A stretch of 64,000 bases of DNA from Rutidosis leptorrhynchoides (Eukaryota; Streptophyta; Magnoliopsida; Asterales; Asteraceae), in contig NC_092339.1 of assembly GCF_046630445.1 (NCBI RefSeq), positions 56,677,001-56,741,000 on the forward strand. Reading direction: 5' to 3'. The first letter of the stretch is position 1, and the number at the start of each line of letters is the position of its first letter. The translations under genes and the position numbers were made by a program. This document shows, piece by piece, positions 11,417-24,048 of this stretch. The notes under the pieces were generated by a model. That model was not told the origin of the DNA. It made no database searches and worked only from the letters and a program-made list of their open reading frames with translations.

Positions 11417-11600
11417 AAGAACTGTATAAATTATATGTTTCCCCTATTATGCGCCTGTGTGAATTCTGACACCCTCCATTTACACTGCTGTTTAGGTTTG
11501 TCGTCGCATCTGAATCAGAAGATGAAGACGCCCTTGGCACAGAGAACAAGGATGTGAATGAGTGTGTCTGTCCCCAGTAATAGGTTTTCCTTTATTCATA

Positions 11601-11606
11601 AATAAA
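11601..11606 (+). terminator. Possible polyadenylation signal
   Basis: AATAAA lies about 20 bp after the TAA stop of the RPA-like gene. The position is plausible but close; plant signals are loose. Confidence 0.35.
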
Positions 11607-13143
11607 TAGCTCACTCTGTTGAGTTCTTGCTTTTATCGTGTTCGTTTTTCCAGACATGGTTGGTTTAAGTTATGTTTTCCCACTGTGTATGATGCAACTT
11701 ATAATATCATAATGCGCAGTTTTGCGCCTTTCGTTTTCATTCCCATGTGAATCATTTGGTCATAAGTTTAATAAGGTGTTTACTCCCTACTGCCCCAAAA
11801 TCATATGCATAGTTCACCATTATTCAGTTTATTAACCCCTGTTAGAATACATTTTTTTATTTACACACATCATTAGTATTGGGATGATCATCTCATTCAC
11901 TGCTGGTGGTTCAAATGTTAGTAAAATTCACATATGCAATATATTTCACAATGATTTGTGTTTCAACCACATCTGTATTTTAAAGAGGTTGTGCTCAAAT
12001 GGGCGTCCACTTCATTCCTCTATTTTTTTCAATATAGTTTACTTCTAAGCACGTGGGGTGAGGGAAGCTACATATTTTGTAGCCTGTAAAACCCGATGCC
12101 CTTTGCTGCATCTGTAGATAGCACCCTTCGAAAGCAGTGACACCTTAAGTAGCAGGTTCGTTTTCTGATTAAACAACCAGCAGCATACTTCAGTGCCGCA
12201 TGCATAGAATGAAACGAAAGCTTTCACCGCCACTAAAACATGTTTTATCTCTATGTGTATATGGATTTCATCTTGGCAGCTACAATGTTTATATGATAAG
12301 TCAATGAACAGTAATTGTTTTATACAGTCCTTCATTGTAGTCCAATGTTGTGTACTTAGATTAGCTTCTCCAAATATAAACCAGGTATACTACCACGGGG
12401 TGAAGGCATACATGCTTTCCGATTAGGTCAAAATAGGGAAAGACACATTTCTGGAATCCTGTGACTAATTGTGAATATGTTTGTGCATTTTTATATGTTT
12501 AATATCCAGGTTCATATGTTACTAACAAATTACTAAGCCATACTCTAGACATTCAGCTACTTTGGGTTGGTCAACACAGGTCAACATGCTTCATTTATTC
12601 AAACACCAACACTTGACGTGTGAGAAAGTACATTCTGGTCAACCTCCACATTTTTAGGGTGTAGTTTGGGAGGGAACTATTAACGCCAACACCAACTTCA
12701 TTGCGCACAACACATTTTCCCCCGAGGTACGTTAGCAAATTCTCATGTTCTAGATTGATTTGGTCTGAAAATACCGGTACCCCTCAAATTTGACCCCATG
12801 AACACCTTCACCACGGTCCGTGCCTTCACTTGATCTTCAGTGAATGCAGGTCTGTGACAACAACGGGCCTGGTCCTGTTCACCGTATGCTCATGTTTAGA
12901 GAATTTACCATTGTTCACCCAGTTTGTGTTTCTCACCGGGGATTTTAAGACTATTTTTATAAATGCATCTATACATATGATTATGTCATGCCTGCTTAGT
13001 TTTAGATGAGTTTCATGTATTTGTTCGTCCATTTCTGCATTTGCTTCCCGTCTACAGTGTATCTGCCCCTACCTGTATAGACACCTACATATATTCGTAC
13101 GTCTATGTACTTATGTATGTATATACACATATACATGTATACA

Positions 13144-13207
<64 letters not shown>

Positions 13208-13474
13208 TATATATATATGTATATATACACATATATCTATACCTATACACAATTTTTGCAGCTTCCTTTAACAAATGCTACTACTATTATGTTTATTAAT
13301 GACAACATCCCTTCATCTTTTTATTTTGTAACTGCTATCAAACCAGATACAAAAGTTATGAGCCACCAATTTAATATCACATGCTCTGGAAAGGCAAAAA
13401 GTTCCTCACACTTCATAAATTCCTGCCATTACTGACTTCATCTTCTCAATAGGTCAAGTTTATGCAGCCTCCAT
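11607..13474 (+). other. Spacer between the RPA-like and Rep/helicase genes, with a (TA)n tract at about 13149-13204
   Basis: Mostly non-coding. One stretch (12657-12735) is open and followed by GTACGT. Another (13262-13390) follows an acceptor-like TTTTTGCAG and stays open. Either could be an upstream exon or promoter region of the Rep/helicase gene, but neither has a recognisable domain and I could not chain them by phase. Confidence 0.4.
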
Positions 13475-14397
13475 ATGGTTGATCGTTCATCTACTATGCC
13501 TGCACCTGACATTCCATCCACATCCACCAACAATTTGAAAGGTATGTCATTTGTTGTTTCTACCTTTATATAGTTTCCTACTTTTTGATTTATTTTCTTA
13601 CAAAATATGTCACTCCAGATACTATCCAGTATACATGTCTTGCAAACTTTTTGAATGGGCCTATATCATTTTGCTCATCCACTATACACATATCAGATGG
13701 GAAAACACAGACATATTGTGGGTTGAAAATAAATGAACCATCCTCCCTGCAATTAGGTAGTGTCTTTAATGTCCAACAATATTAAACTCATCAAAGTCCA
13801 GAATTGTTTGTCATTTCTATAAACCATCCTCACGGACAACTTATTGTAGAAAACCAAACTATTAGTAGTCATGTACAGACCGGGTCAGCTTCCACACCAG
13901 GTATCTTACATGTTACATACTCTTTCCCTTCTCCTATTATGAAAGACGATTCCTTAGATTTCTCTTCCTGTTTCAGCTGGAACATATACACAGAAACAAC
14001 ACCGTGGTAAAACAACGTTGAAACTCGCATTGAATTCGTCTGGTAATTAATCTGCAATCTAATTACATATTAGTTTCACAGTTTAATTGGGATGCCTATT
14101 TTAATATCATGGTAACAGTTGGTTGTTGGGGTGTTTACACCCCGTCTCTCACGGCTAGACTACCTGGCAGACCATCTAACCTTATGTTGTGCTAATTTTT
14201 TTAGGATCCACTGTGTCTTATCATAGTCAAGGTCCTCCAACACACAAATGCCGCAACTGCAGCGCAACGATGTGGTATGAAGAACGAAACAACAAACCCA
14301 AAAACACCACCAACCCATCCTTCTCAATGTGCTGCCAAAATGGTAAAGTATTACTCCCAAAATTGAAGGAGCCTCCTACACTATTGAAAACATTACT
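13475..14397 (+). pseudogene. Helitron Rep/helicase, N-terminal exons, cut by element A
   Basis: Five exons chain perfectly, each in phase 1: 13475-13541 (from ATG), 13619-13756, 13802-13900, 13977-14042 and 14205-14397. The last encodes GPPTHKCRNC, MWYEERNNK and FSMCCQNGKVLLPKLKEPP, the zinc-cluster block typical of the N-terminus of plant Helitron proteins just before the helitron-like Rep domain. RepHel nicks and unwinds DNA for rolling-circle transposition. Its HUH nuclease and PIF1-type helicase parts are missing because an LTR starts at 14398; they should continue beyond the window. The true start could lie in an earlier exon, as the frame is open upstream of 13475. Confidence 0.75.
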
Positions 14398-16371
14398 TGT
14401 AACAACCCAAACCAAACCACGAACAACCCGCGTAAAATGTGAAATAAAAAAAATTATGTTGTTCAGTTGGTGGCGCGGCGCGCCAGGTATTCGCGTGGCG
14501 CGCAGAATCACCTGGGCAGCCCGCTGTCTCTGGAAGTCAATTACACGAAAATGTTTGACCTTTTCCTGACATAATTAGACAAAATACTTTCAACCACATA
14601 CTCATACATGTAAAACTAACACGTTCCATTAATAAAATTATTTTTACGAAGCGGGGCCCACACGACCCAAATTACAAGTTTAATACATAACGCGAGTTTC
14701 GACCACAAAAAGTTTAAATGCCAAACGACACATCTAGCATGGTGTCTGGGGTTAAACTACCCAAGTCTCGGTCGAACTTCCAAAAGCTATAATCCCCGAG
14801 CCACTAATCCAAGCGAATACCTTTGCCCTTATCCAAGCCGGATCCTAAAAAGGTAAACAACGAGAGGGTAAGCTAACGCTTAGTGAATGCAATAATTATA
14901 CATATACATATATAATACACCTACTTGCAAGCACTTATACAAATACCTCATACACGCTAGCAATTTACATAGCATACCATCGCAAGTATAACTCTAAACC
15001 CTTCAAGATCACAAGCTAGCACAACAATATCATATATATAACCCAAATAATATAATATACTACAATACAACGCGTAATTATGGTTAACCAATAATACATG
15101 GGAATGGTACTTCGAATTTTCCATCGGTGTTCATAACAACCGTTAGTGTACAACGAAATATATCACTAACCCCCTAGGCGACACGGACAACGAAATATCC
15201 GTTCAAAGCAATCGTTAGTGTACAATGAAATATATCACTAACTCTTGGGCGATTTGGACAACGAAGTATCCATCTTTAGTGTACAACGAAATATATCACT
15301 AACTCTTGGTGGTATAGACAACATATACCCGACCCCTTTCCTGCCCTACAAATAGATACATTATATACACACATGTATAATCATTCCACTCACCTTACCC
15401 CTTCGGTGAATCGATAAACCAAGCTTGAAACTTCAAGGTAACACACCTATTACAATGTACACATAATCAACATCCATTCAAGTTGGTCAAACTCGCAACA
15501 CTCACCATCACTAGGTCGTTTTGACCCATTTGGACACTTAACCCTAAAATTGGGTCAACTCACACCCAAAACCCTAACATTATCCAAGATATGTTTAAAA
15601 CACATTTCAACACTAGGTTTATGCATTAATCACAAACATTAACTAACTTAGGTCCATTTTGACCCATTTGACCAATTAAAGTCAACACACCCATTTTGGG
15701 TCATCCACTAAGCCACACAACGCCCATTTACATATATATAGGTGTGCTAGTAATTTACTAACTAATTTAATTCATAAACATCAATTTAACACTTTGAAAA
15801 CCCTAGTTAGTCATCTTTGAGTCTACTCGACCCAATTTCACCCAAAACCCCCCAATTCACCCACAAATGGGTTTTAAGTTCATCATCTACCCCAAACCCT
15901 AACCCTTAATCAAAATAAAATCAAGAAATCAAGATTAGAGCATACCACTACCACCAAAACATAGCTAGAGGGAAGATGAACGACTTTAAAGCTTGCACTT
16001 AGACCCGATTCGAGCTTCTTCTTCCTTATTTTGAGCTTTCTCACACTAGGATCTTACTCTCTCTCTCTCTCTCTCTCTAAAATAAATTGGGAGTGATAAG
16101 GGTTGTTGAAGATGGAGTAAATGAGGCTCCAACAGCTGATCCCAAGCCTTAAATTCGGATCCCAAGTGTAATTACCAAAAAGCCCTCACCCATAATTAAT
16201 TAAAAAGGAAGATGAGCTGTCAGCAGCTTTTGGCGCGGCGCGCCACTGGCCCGCACGGCGCGCAGATGGCCTGGCCAGAATCCTTTTTCCTTTTAAAGTA
16301 TACAACGAAACCTCCACTATACAAGTAACTTAATTACACATATGTACAAGGAAAAATATTCGGGTTTTACA
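14398..16371 (-). repeat. Element A, 3' LTR (1974 bp)
   Basis: On the plus strand it runs TGTAACAACCC to CGGGTTTTACA, the TG..CA ends of an LTR. About 870 bp of the other LTR are in the window (63125-64000), with about 4-5% differences over the first ~370 bp counted by hand. It includes three hairpin-forming units (15142-15302), a (CT)n tract (about 16051-16078), and the GC-rich motif GGCGCGGCGCGCCA near both ends (about 14472 and 16233). Confidence 0.9.
15142..15302. repeat. Three hairpin units inside the element A LTR
   Basis: GTTAGTG, a ~15-bp A/T-rich loop, and CACTAAC occur at 15142-15170 and 15214-15242, with a shortened copy at about 15275-15302. Spacing is ~72 and ~61 bp. The linkers also repeat (GGACAACGAAATATCC type). 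The same units reappear in the other LTR from about 63872. Their role is unknown. Confidence 0.7.
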
Positions 16372-16386
16372 ACTCTCCCCCACTTA
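16372..16386 (-). other. Element A polypurine tract
   Basis: The minus strand reads TAAGTGGGGGAGAGT directly before the 3' LTR, a typical plus-strand priming site for reverse transcription. Confidence 0.75.
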
Positions 16387-16811
16387 CATCGGAGCGCGTC
16401 CTCGCGATCCAAGCCGCATGACAAGAGGGAAGATAAACCAACACAAATTCTTTGGGTTCCCATGTAAACTAGGAACATTTACTTCGACGCCATTGAACCT
16501 TAAAGGTCCTCACCTCCTTGTTATGCAACATTTTCACTTTCTCATCAAGTATAGCAATTGGCTCTTCAACATATTCTAACTTGTTGTTTAGTTCAATTTT
16601 GTCTAATGGCATCCATGAGGAATCATCCGCAAGACACTTATGGAGATGGGAAACATGAAATGTGTTATGGATCCCCGCAAGTTCTTCGGGCAATTCCAAT
16701 CGATATGCAACTTCACCAACACGAGCTAAAATCTTAAACGGCCCAATAAATCGAGGAGCTAACTTTCCCCGTTTTCGAAATCGAATAATACCCTTCCACG
16801 GCGAAACCTTG
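16387..16811 (-). pseudogene. Element A pol, C-terminal end (GPF module and chromodomain remnant)
   Basis: The reading on the minus strand from 16811 has [36 protein letters not shown] and then [12 protein letters not shown] with VQWRR, the end of a chromovirus integrase with a chromodomain. A TAG at 16469-16471 truncates the chromodomain before its final FTWEP part, which is still readable after the stop. The frame joins the integrase at 42577 once element B is removed. Confidence 0.85.
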
Positions 16812-19800
16812 TGAAATGTCCCGTTCTTATTGATTAAAAACGTTCCATATTAATTGATTTCATTGCGAGGTTTTGACCTCTATATGAGACGTTTTTCAAA
16901 GACTGCATTCATTTTTAAAACAAACCATAACCTTTATTTCATAAATAAAGGTTTAAAAAGCTTTACGTAGATTATCAAATAATGATAATCTAAAATATCC
17001 TGTTTACACACGACCATTACATAATGGTTTACAATACAAATATGTTACATCGAAATCAGTTTCTTGAATGCAGTTTTTACATAATATCATACAAACATGG
17101 ACTCCAAATCTTGTCCTTATTTTAGTATGCAACAGCGGAAGCTCTTAGTATTCACCTGAGAATAAACATGTTTTAAACGTCAACAAAAATGTTGGTGAGT
17201 TATAGGTTTAACCTATATATATCAAATCGTAACAATAGACCACAAGATTTCATATTTCAATACACATCCCATACATAGAGATAAAAATCATTCATATGGT
17301 GAACACCTGGTAACCGACATTAACAAGATGCATATATAAGAATATCCCCATCATTCCGGGACACCCTTCGGATATGATATAAATTTCAAAGTACTAAAGC
17401 ATCCGGTACTTTGGATGGGGTTTGTTAGGCCCAATAGATCTATCTTTAGGATTCGCGTCAATTAGGGTGTCTGTTCCCTAATTCTTAGATTACCAGACTT
17501 AATAAAAAGGGGCATATTCGATTTCGATAATTCAACCATAGAATGTAGTTTCACGTACTTGTGTCTATTTTGTAAATCATTTATAAAACCTGCATGTATT
17601 CTCATCCCAAAAATATTAGATTTTAAAAGTGGGACTATAACTCACTTTCACATATTTTTTACTTCGTCGGGAAGTAAGACTTGGCCACTGGTTGATTCAC
17701 GAACCTATAACAATATATACATATATATCAAAGTATGTTCAAAATATATTTACAACACTTTTAATATATTTTGATGTTTTAAGTTTATTAAGTCAGCTGT
17801 CCTCGTTAGTAACCTACAACTAGTTGTCCACAGTTCGATGTACAGAAATAAATCGATAAATATTATCTTGAATCAATCCACGACCCAGTGTATACGTATC
17901 TCAGTATTGATCACAACTCAAACTATATATATTTTGGAATCAACATCAACCCTGTATAGCTAACTCCAACATTCACATATAGAGTGTCTATGGTTGTTCC
18001 GAAATATATATAGATGTGTCGACATGATAGGTCAAAACATTGTATACGTGTCTATGGTATCTCAAGATTACATAATATACAATACAAGTTGATTAAGTTA
18101 TGGTTGGAATAGATTTGTTACCAATTTTCACGTAGCTAAAATGAGAAAAATTATCCAATCTTGTTTTACCCATAACTTCTTCATTTTAAATCCGTTTTGA
18201 GTGAATCAAATTGCTATGGTTTCATATTGAACTCTATTTTATGAATCTAAACAGAAAAAGTATAGTTTTATAGTCGGAAAAATAAGTTACAAGTCGTTTT
18301 TGTAAAGGTAGTCATTTCAGTCGAAAGAACGACGTCTAGATGACCATTTTAGAAAACATACTTCCACTTTGAGTTTAACCATAATTTTTGGATATAGTTT
18401 CATGTTCATAATAAAAATCATTTTCTCTGAATAACAACTTTTAAATCAAAGTTTATCATAGTTTTTAATTAACTTACCCAAAACAGCCCACGGTGTTACT
18501 ACGACGGCGTAAATCCGGTTTTACGGTGTTTTTCGTGTTTCCAAGTTTTAAATCATTAAGTTAGCATATCATATAGATATAGAACATGTGTTTAGTTGAT
18601 TTTAAAAGTCAAGTTATAAGGATTAACTTTTATTTGCGAACAAGTTTAGAATTAACTAAACTATGTTCTAGTGATTACAAGTTTAAACCTTCGAATAAGA
18701 TAGCTTTATATGTATGAATCGAATGATGTTATGAATATCATTACTACCTCAAGTTCCTTGGATAAACCTACTAGAAATGAGAAAAATAGATCTAGCTTCA
18801 AAGGATCTTGGATGGCTTGAAAGTTCTTGAAGCAGAATCATGACACGAAAACAATTTCAAGTAAGATTTCCACTCGAAATAAGATTGTTATAGTTATAGA
18901 AATTGAATTAAAGTTTGAATATGATTATTACCTTGTATTAGAAAGATAACCTACTGTAAGTAACAAAGGTTTCTTGATCTTGGATGATTACTTGGAATGG
19001 ATTTAGAAAACTTGGAAGTAAACTTGCAATCTTGGAAGTATTCTTGATTTTATGAAACTAGAACTTTTGGAATTTATGAAGAACACTTAGAACTTGAAGA
19101 TAGAACTTGAGAGAGATCAATTAGATGAAGAAAATTGAAGAATGAAAGTGTTTGTAGGTGTTTTTGGTCGTTGGTGTATGGATTAGATATAAAGGATATG
19201 TAATTTTGTTTTCATGTAAATAAGTCATGAATGATTACTCATATTTTTGTAATTTTATGAGATATTTCATGCTAGTTTCCAAATGATGGTTCCCACATGT
19301 GTTAGGTGACTCACATGGGCTGCTAAGAGCTGATCATTGGAGTGTATATACCAATAGTATATACATCTAAAAGCTGTGTATTGTACGAGTACGAATACGG
19401 GTGCATACGAGTAGAATTGTTGATGAAACTGAACGAGGATGTAATTGTAAGTATTTTTGTTAAGTAGAAGTATTTTGATAAGTGTCTTGAAGTCTTTCAA
19501 AAGTGTATGAATACATATTAAAACACTACATGTATATACATTTTAACTGAGTCGTTAAGTCATCGTTAGTCGTTACATGTAAATGTTGTTTTGAAACCTT
19601 TAGGTTAACGATCTTGTTGAATGTTGTTAACCCATTGTTTATTATAACAAATTAGATGTTAAATTGTTATATTATCATGATATTATGATATATATCCAGT
19701 TAAATGTCGTTACAACGATAATTGTTACATATATGTCTCGTTTCGAAATCATTAAGTTAGTAGTCTTATTTTTACATATGTATTTCATTGTTAATACACT

Positions 19801-20228
19801 TAATAATATATTTACTTATCATTTAACATAATTAACCAAGTGTATCAATATCTTAATATGATTCATATGTACCTGGTAAGACGTTGTTATAACGATAATC
19901 GTTATATATATCGTTTTCGAGTTTCTTAAATTAATAGTCTCATTTTTATGTATATAACTCATTGTTAAAATACCTAATGCGATACATACTTATAATAAAA
20001 TCATGTTAACTATATATATAACCATATATATGTCATCGTATAGTTTTTACAAGTTTTAACGTTCGTGAATCACCGGTCAACTTGGGTGGTCAATTGTTTA
20101 TATGAAACCTATTTCAATTAATCAAGTCTTAACAAGTTTGATTGCTTAACATGTTGGAAACACTTAATCATGTAAATAACAATTTCATTTAATATATATA
20201 TAAACATGGAAAAGTTCGGGTCACTACA
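16812..20228 (-). repeat. Element B, 3' LTR (3417 bp)
   Basis: Plus-strand ends TGAAATGTCCCG and CGGGTCACTACA. About 99% identical by eye to 39133-42571, except for small indels, suggesting a recent insertion. It carries the core block shared with the D and E LTRs (minus strand, about 17140-17560). Confidence 0.93.
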
Positions 20229-20265
20229 GTACCTACCCGTTAAATAAATTTCGTCCCGAAATTTT
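20229..20265 (-). other. Element B PPT-like U3-proximal motif
   Basis: The minus strand reads CGGGACGAAATTTATTTAACGGGTAGGTAC directly before the LTR start TGTAGTGACCC. Elements C and D have nearly the same block at the same place, so it is the probable plus-strand primer region although it is not a pure purine run. Confidence 0.7.
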
Positions 20266-20280
20266 AAGCAGTTGGAGGTG

Positions 20281-22950
20281 TTACGTATCTTCTGGAAATA
20301 AATGCGGGTATTTCTTCTTCATCTGATCTTCATGCTCCCAGGTGAACTCGGGTCCTCTACGAGCATTCCATCGAACCTTAACAATCGGTATCTTGTTTTG
20401 TTTAAGTCTCTTAACCTCACGATCCATTATTTCGACGGGTTCTTCAATGAATTGAAGTTTTTCATTGATTTGGATTTCGTCCAACGGAATAGTGAGATCT
20501 TCTTTAGCAAAACATTTCTTCAAATTTGAGACATGGAAAGTGTTATATACAGTCGCGAGTTGTTGAGGTAGCTCTAGTTGGTAAGATACTGGTCCGACAC
20601 GATCTATAATCTTGAATGGTCCAATGTACCTTGGATTTAGTTTCTCCCATTTACCAAATCGAACAACGCCTTTCCAAGGTGAAACCTTAATCATGACCAT
20701 TTCTCTAATTTCAAAATCTATATCTTTTCTTTTACTGTCCGCGTAGCTCTTTTGTCGACTCTGGGCGGTTTTCAATCTTTGTTGAATTTGGATGATTTTC
20801 TCGGTAGTTTCTTGTATTATCTCCGGACCCGTAATCTGTCTATCCTCCACTTCACTCCAACAAATCGGAGACCTGCACTTTCTACCATAAAGTACTTCAA
20901 ACGGCGCCATCTCAATGCTTGAATGGTAGCTGTTGTTGTAGGAAAATTCTGCTAACGGCAGATGTCGATCCCAACTATTTCCGAAATCAATAACATAAGC
21001 TCGTAGCATGTCTTCAAGCGTTTTTATCGTCCTTTCACTCTGCCCATCAGTTTGTGGATGATAGGCAGTACTCATGTCTAGACGAGTTCCCAATGCTTGC
21101 TGTAATGTCTGCCAGAATCTTGAAATAAATCTGCCATCCCTATCAGAGATAATAGAGATTGGTATTCCATGTCTGGAGACGACTTCCTTCAAATACAGTC
21201 GTGCTAACTTCTCCATCTTGTCATCTTCTCTTATTGGCAGGAAGTGTGCTGACTTGGTGAGACGATCAACTATTACCCAAATAGTATCATAACCACTTGC
21301 AGTCCTTGGCAATTTAGTAATGAAATCCATGGTAATGTTTTCCCATTTCCATTCCGGGATTTCAGGTTGTTGTAGTAGACCTGATGGTTTCTGATGTTCA
21401 GCTTTGACCTTAGAACACGTCAGACATTCTCCTACATATTTAGCAATATCGGCTTTCATACCTGGCCACCAAAAATGTTTCTTAAGATCCTTGTACATCT
21501 TCCCCGTTCCAGGATGTATTGAGTATCTGGTTTTATGAGCTTCTCTAAGTACCATTTCTCTCATATCTCCAAATTTTGGTAGCCAAATTCTTTCAGCCCT
21601 ATACCGGGTTCCATCTTCTCGAATATTAAGATGCTTCTCCGATCCTTTGGGTATTTCATCCTTTAAATTTCCCTCTTTTAAAACTCCTTGTTGCGCCTCC
21701 TTTATTTGAGTAGTAAGGTTAGTGTGAATCATTATATTCATAGATTTTACTCGAATGGGTTCTCTGTCCTTACTGCTCAAGGCATCGGCTACCACATTTG
21801 CCTTCCCCGGGTGGTAACGAATCTCAAAGTCGTAATCATTCAACAATTCAATCCACCTACGCTGCCTCATATTCAGTTGTTTCTGATTAAATATGTGTTG
21901 AAGACTTTTGTGGTCGGTATATATAATACTTTTGACCCCATATAAGTAGTGCCTCCAAGTCTTTAATGCAAAAACAACCGCGCCTAATTCCAAATCATGC
22001 GTCCTATAATTTTGCTCGTGAATCTTCAATTGTCTAGACGCATAAGCAATCACCTTCGTCCGTTGCATTAATACACAACCGAGACCTTGCTTTGATACGT
22101 CACAATAAATCACAAAATCATCATTCCCTTCAGGCAATGACAATATAGGTGCCGTAGTTAGCTTTTTCTTCAATAATTGAAACGCCTTCTCTTGTTCATC
22201 CTTCCATTCAAATTTCTTCCCTTTATGCATTAATGCAGTCAAGGGTTTTACTATTTTGGAGAAATCTTGGATGAATCTTCTGTAGTAACCAGCCAATCCT
22301 AAAAATTGACGTATATGCTTCGGAGTTTTTGGGGTTTCCCACTTTTCAACGATTTCGATCTTTGCCGGGTCCACCTGGATACCTTCTTTGTTCACTATGT
22401 GACCGAGGAATTGAACTTCTTCCAACCAAAATGCACACTTTGAAAACTTAGCGTACAATTTTTCTTTCCTCAATACTTCTAGCACTTTTCTCAAATGTTC
22501 TTCGTGCTCTTGATCATTCTTTAAGTAAATAAGTATGTCATCAATGAAAACAATGACAAACTTGTCAAGATATGGCCCACACACTCGGTTCATAAGGTCC
22601 ATGAACACAGCTAGTGCGTTAGTCAATCCAAATGGCATAACCATAAACTCGTAATGACCATAACGCGTCCTAAAAGCAGTTTTTGGAATATCATCCTCTT
22701 TTACTCACATTTGATGATATCCAGAACGTAAATCGATCTTCGAATAAATCGACGAGCCTTGTAGTTAATCAAATAAGTTGTCAATTCTCGGCAGTGGATA
22801 ACGGTTTTTGATGGTAAGTTTGTTCAACTCTCTGTAGTCAATACACAACCTAAATGTACCATCCTTCTTCTTGACAAACAATACAGGAGCTCCCCATGGT
22901 GATGTGCTTGGTCGAATGAAACCACGTTCTAATAGTTCTTGCAGTTGGCT
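20281..22950 (-). pseudogene. Element B pol: RT, RNase H, integrase, chromodomain
   Basis: A 787-residue open frame (22644-20281) holds the RT catalytic motif VIVFIDDIL, an RNase H domain with the VIYCD and YTDHKSL blocks, integrase with the HHCC zinc finger ([10 protein letters not shown] ... CLTC), the MDFITKLP and ISDRDGRF acidic motifs, GPF (RYIGPFKI) and a terminal chromodomain ([12 protein letters not shown] ... [14 protein letters not shown]). Upstream, the start of RT is broken by TGA at 22705-22707 and TAA at 22765-22767. The 20281 stop is at the normal end. Chromodomains usually guide integration to heterochromatin. Most of pol is intact but RT cannot be made whole. Confidence 0.92.
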
Positions 22951-22956
22951 TTGCAG

Positions 22957-23994
22957 TTATTTCATCTCGCTGGGTGCGAGTCTATAAGGAGCACGAGCTA
23001 TTGGTGCAGCTCCTGGTACAAGATCTATTTGAAATTCAACAGATCGATGTGGAGGTAGTCCCGGTAATTCTTTCGGAAATACATCGGGAAATTCTTTTGC
23101 GACGGGAACATCATTGATGCTCTTTTCTTCAGTTTGTACTTTCTCGACGTGTGCTAGAACAGCATAGCGACCTTTTCTTATTAGTTTTTGTGCCTTCAAA
23201 TTACTAATAAGATGTAGCTTCATGTTTCCCTTTTCTCCGTACACCATTAAGGGTTCTCCTTCTTCTCGTACAATGCGAATTGCATTTTTATAACATACGA
23301 TCTCTTCTTTCACCTTCTTCAGCCAGTCCATGCCAACTATTATATCAAAACTCCCTAACTCTACTGGTATCAAATCAATATTAAATATTTCGCTACCCAG
23401 TTTAATTTCTCGATTCCGGCATATATTATCTGCTGAAATTAATTTACCGTTTGCTAATTCGAGTAAAAATTTACTATCCAACGGCATCAATGGACAACTT
23501 AATTTAGCACAAAAATCTCTACTCATATAGCTTCTATCCGCACCCGAATCAAATAAAACGTAAGCAGATTTATTGTCAATAAGAAACGTACCCGTAACAA
23601 GCTCCGGGTCTTCCTGTGCCTCTGCCGCATTAATATTGAAAACTCTTCCGCGACCTTGTCCATTCGTGTTCTCCTGGTTCGGGCAATTTCTAATAATGTG
23701 GCCCGGTTTTCCACATTTATAACAAACTACATTGGCATAACTTGCTCCGACACTACTTGCGCCGCTATTACTCGTTCCGACACCATTTGTTCCTTTTGTT
23801 CTGTTAACCCCTGGTCCGTAGACCTCACACTTCACCGCGCTATGACCATTTCTTTTACACTTGTTGCAAAATTTGGTGCAGAACCCCGAGTGATACTTTT
23901 CACACCTTTGGCATAGCTGCTTCTGATTGTTATTGTTGTTGCGGTTGTTATTATTGTTGGGATGATTGTTGTAGTTGCTGTTGTCGTTGTTATT

Positions 23995-24048
<54 letters not shown>

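Larger units (their letters stand above)
8374..11580 (+). pseudogene. Helitron-encoded RPA70-like protein, ten exons, one premature stop
   Basis: Exons by GT-AG borders and phase: 8374-8550, 9202-9475, 9563-9650, 9746-9870, 9950-10037, 10124-10241, 10332-10498, 10606-10726, 10797-11104 and 11496-11580. They sum to 1551 nt, exactly 517 codons. The product is a single-stranded DNA binding protein with an N-terminal OB fold (residues ~10-140), a second OB fold (~150-260) and a C-terminal Rep-factor-A domain with a zinc ribbon, CSVC then CESC (exon 7). Its tail is Ser/Thr- and Asp/Glu-rich. RPA70 normally coats ssDNA in replication; Helitrons carry a copy thought to assist rolling-circle transposition. 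Codon 64 (9214-9216) is TAG where Gln fits, so the full protein cannot be made without readthrough. All other splice sites and frames are intact, so the break looks recent. Intron 9 holds (TA)n tracts. Confidence 0.85.
7803..14397 (+). mobile_element. Coding Helitron, 5' part (interrupted by element A)
   Basis: The 5' border TCTATACCTATATAAAG follows an A at 7802, matching the TC-start consensus of plant Helitrons. Inside are the two genes expected of a coding plant Helitron in the usual order: an RPA70-like single-strand DNA binding protein (8374-11580) and the first exons of the Rep/helicase (from 13475). The element is broken at 14397 by an LTR retrotransposon that extends past the window, so the rest of the helicase and the 3' hairpin end should lie beyond 64000. 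The 5' end call rests on motif only. Confidence 0.7.

Noticed and set aside
19267-19500. A ~77-codon sense ORF in the B LTR, with counterparts at 41588-41821 and 57663-57917
   Set aside because: It is similar in B and C but interrupted in the C 5' LTR, has no domain, and recent LTR copies are expected to share open frames by descent.
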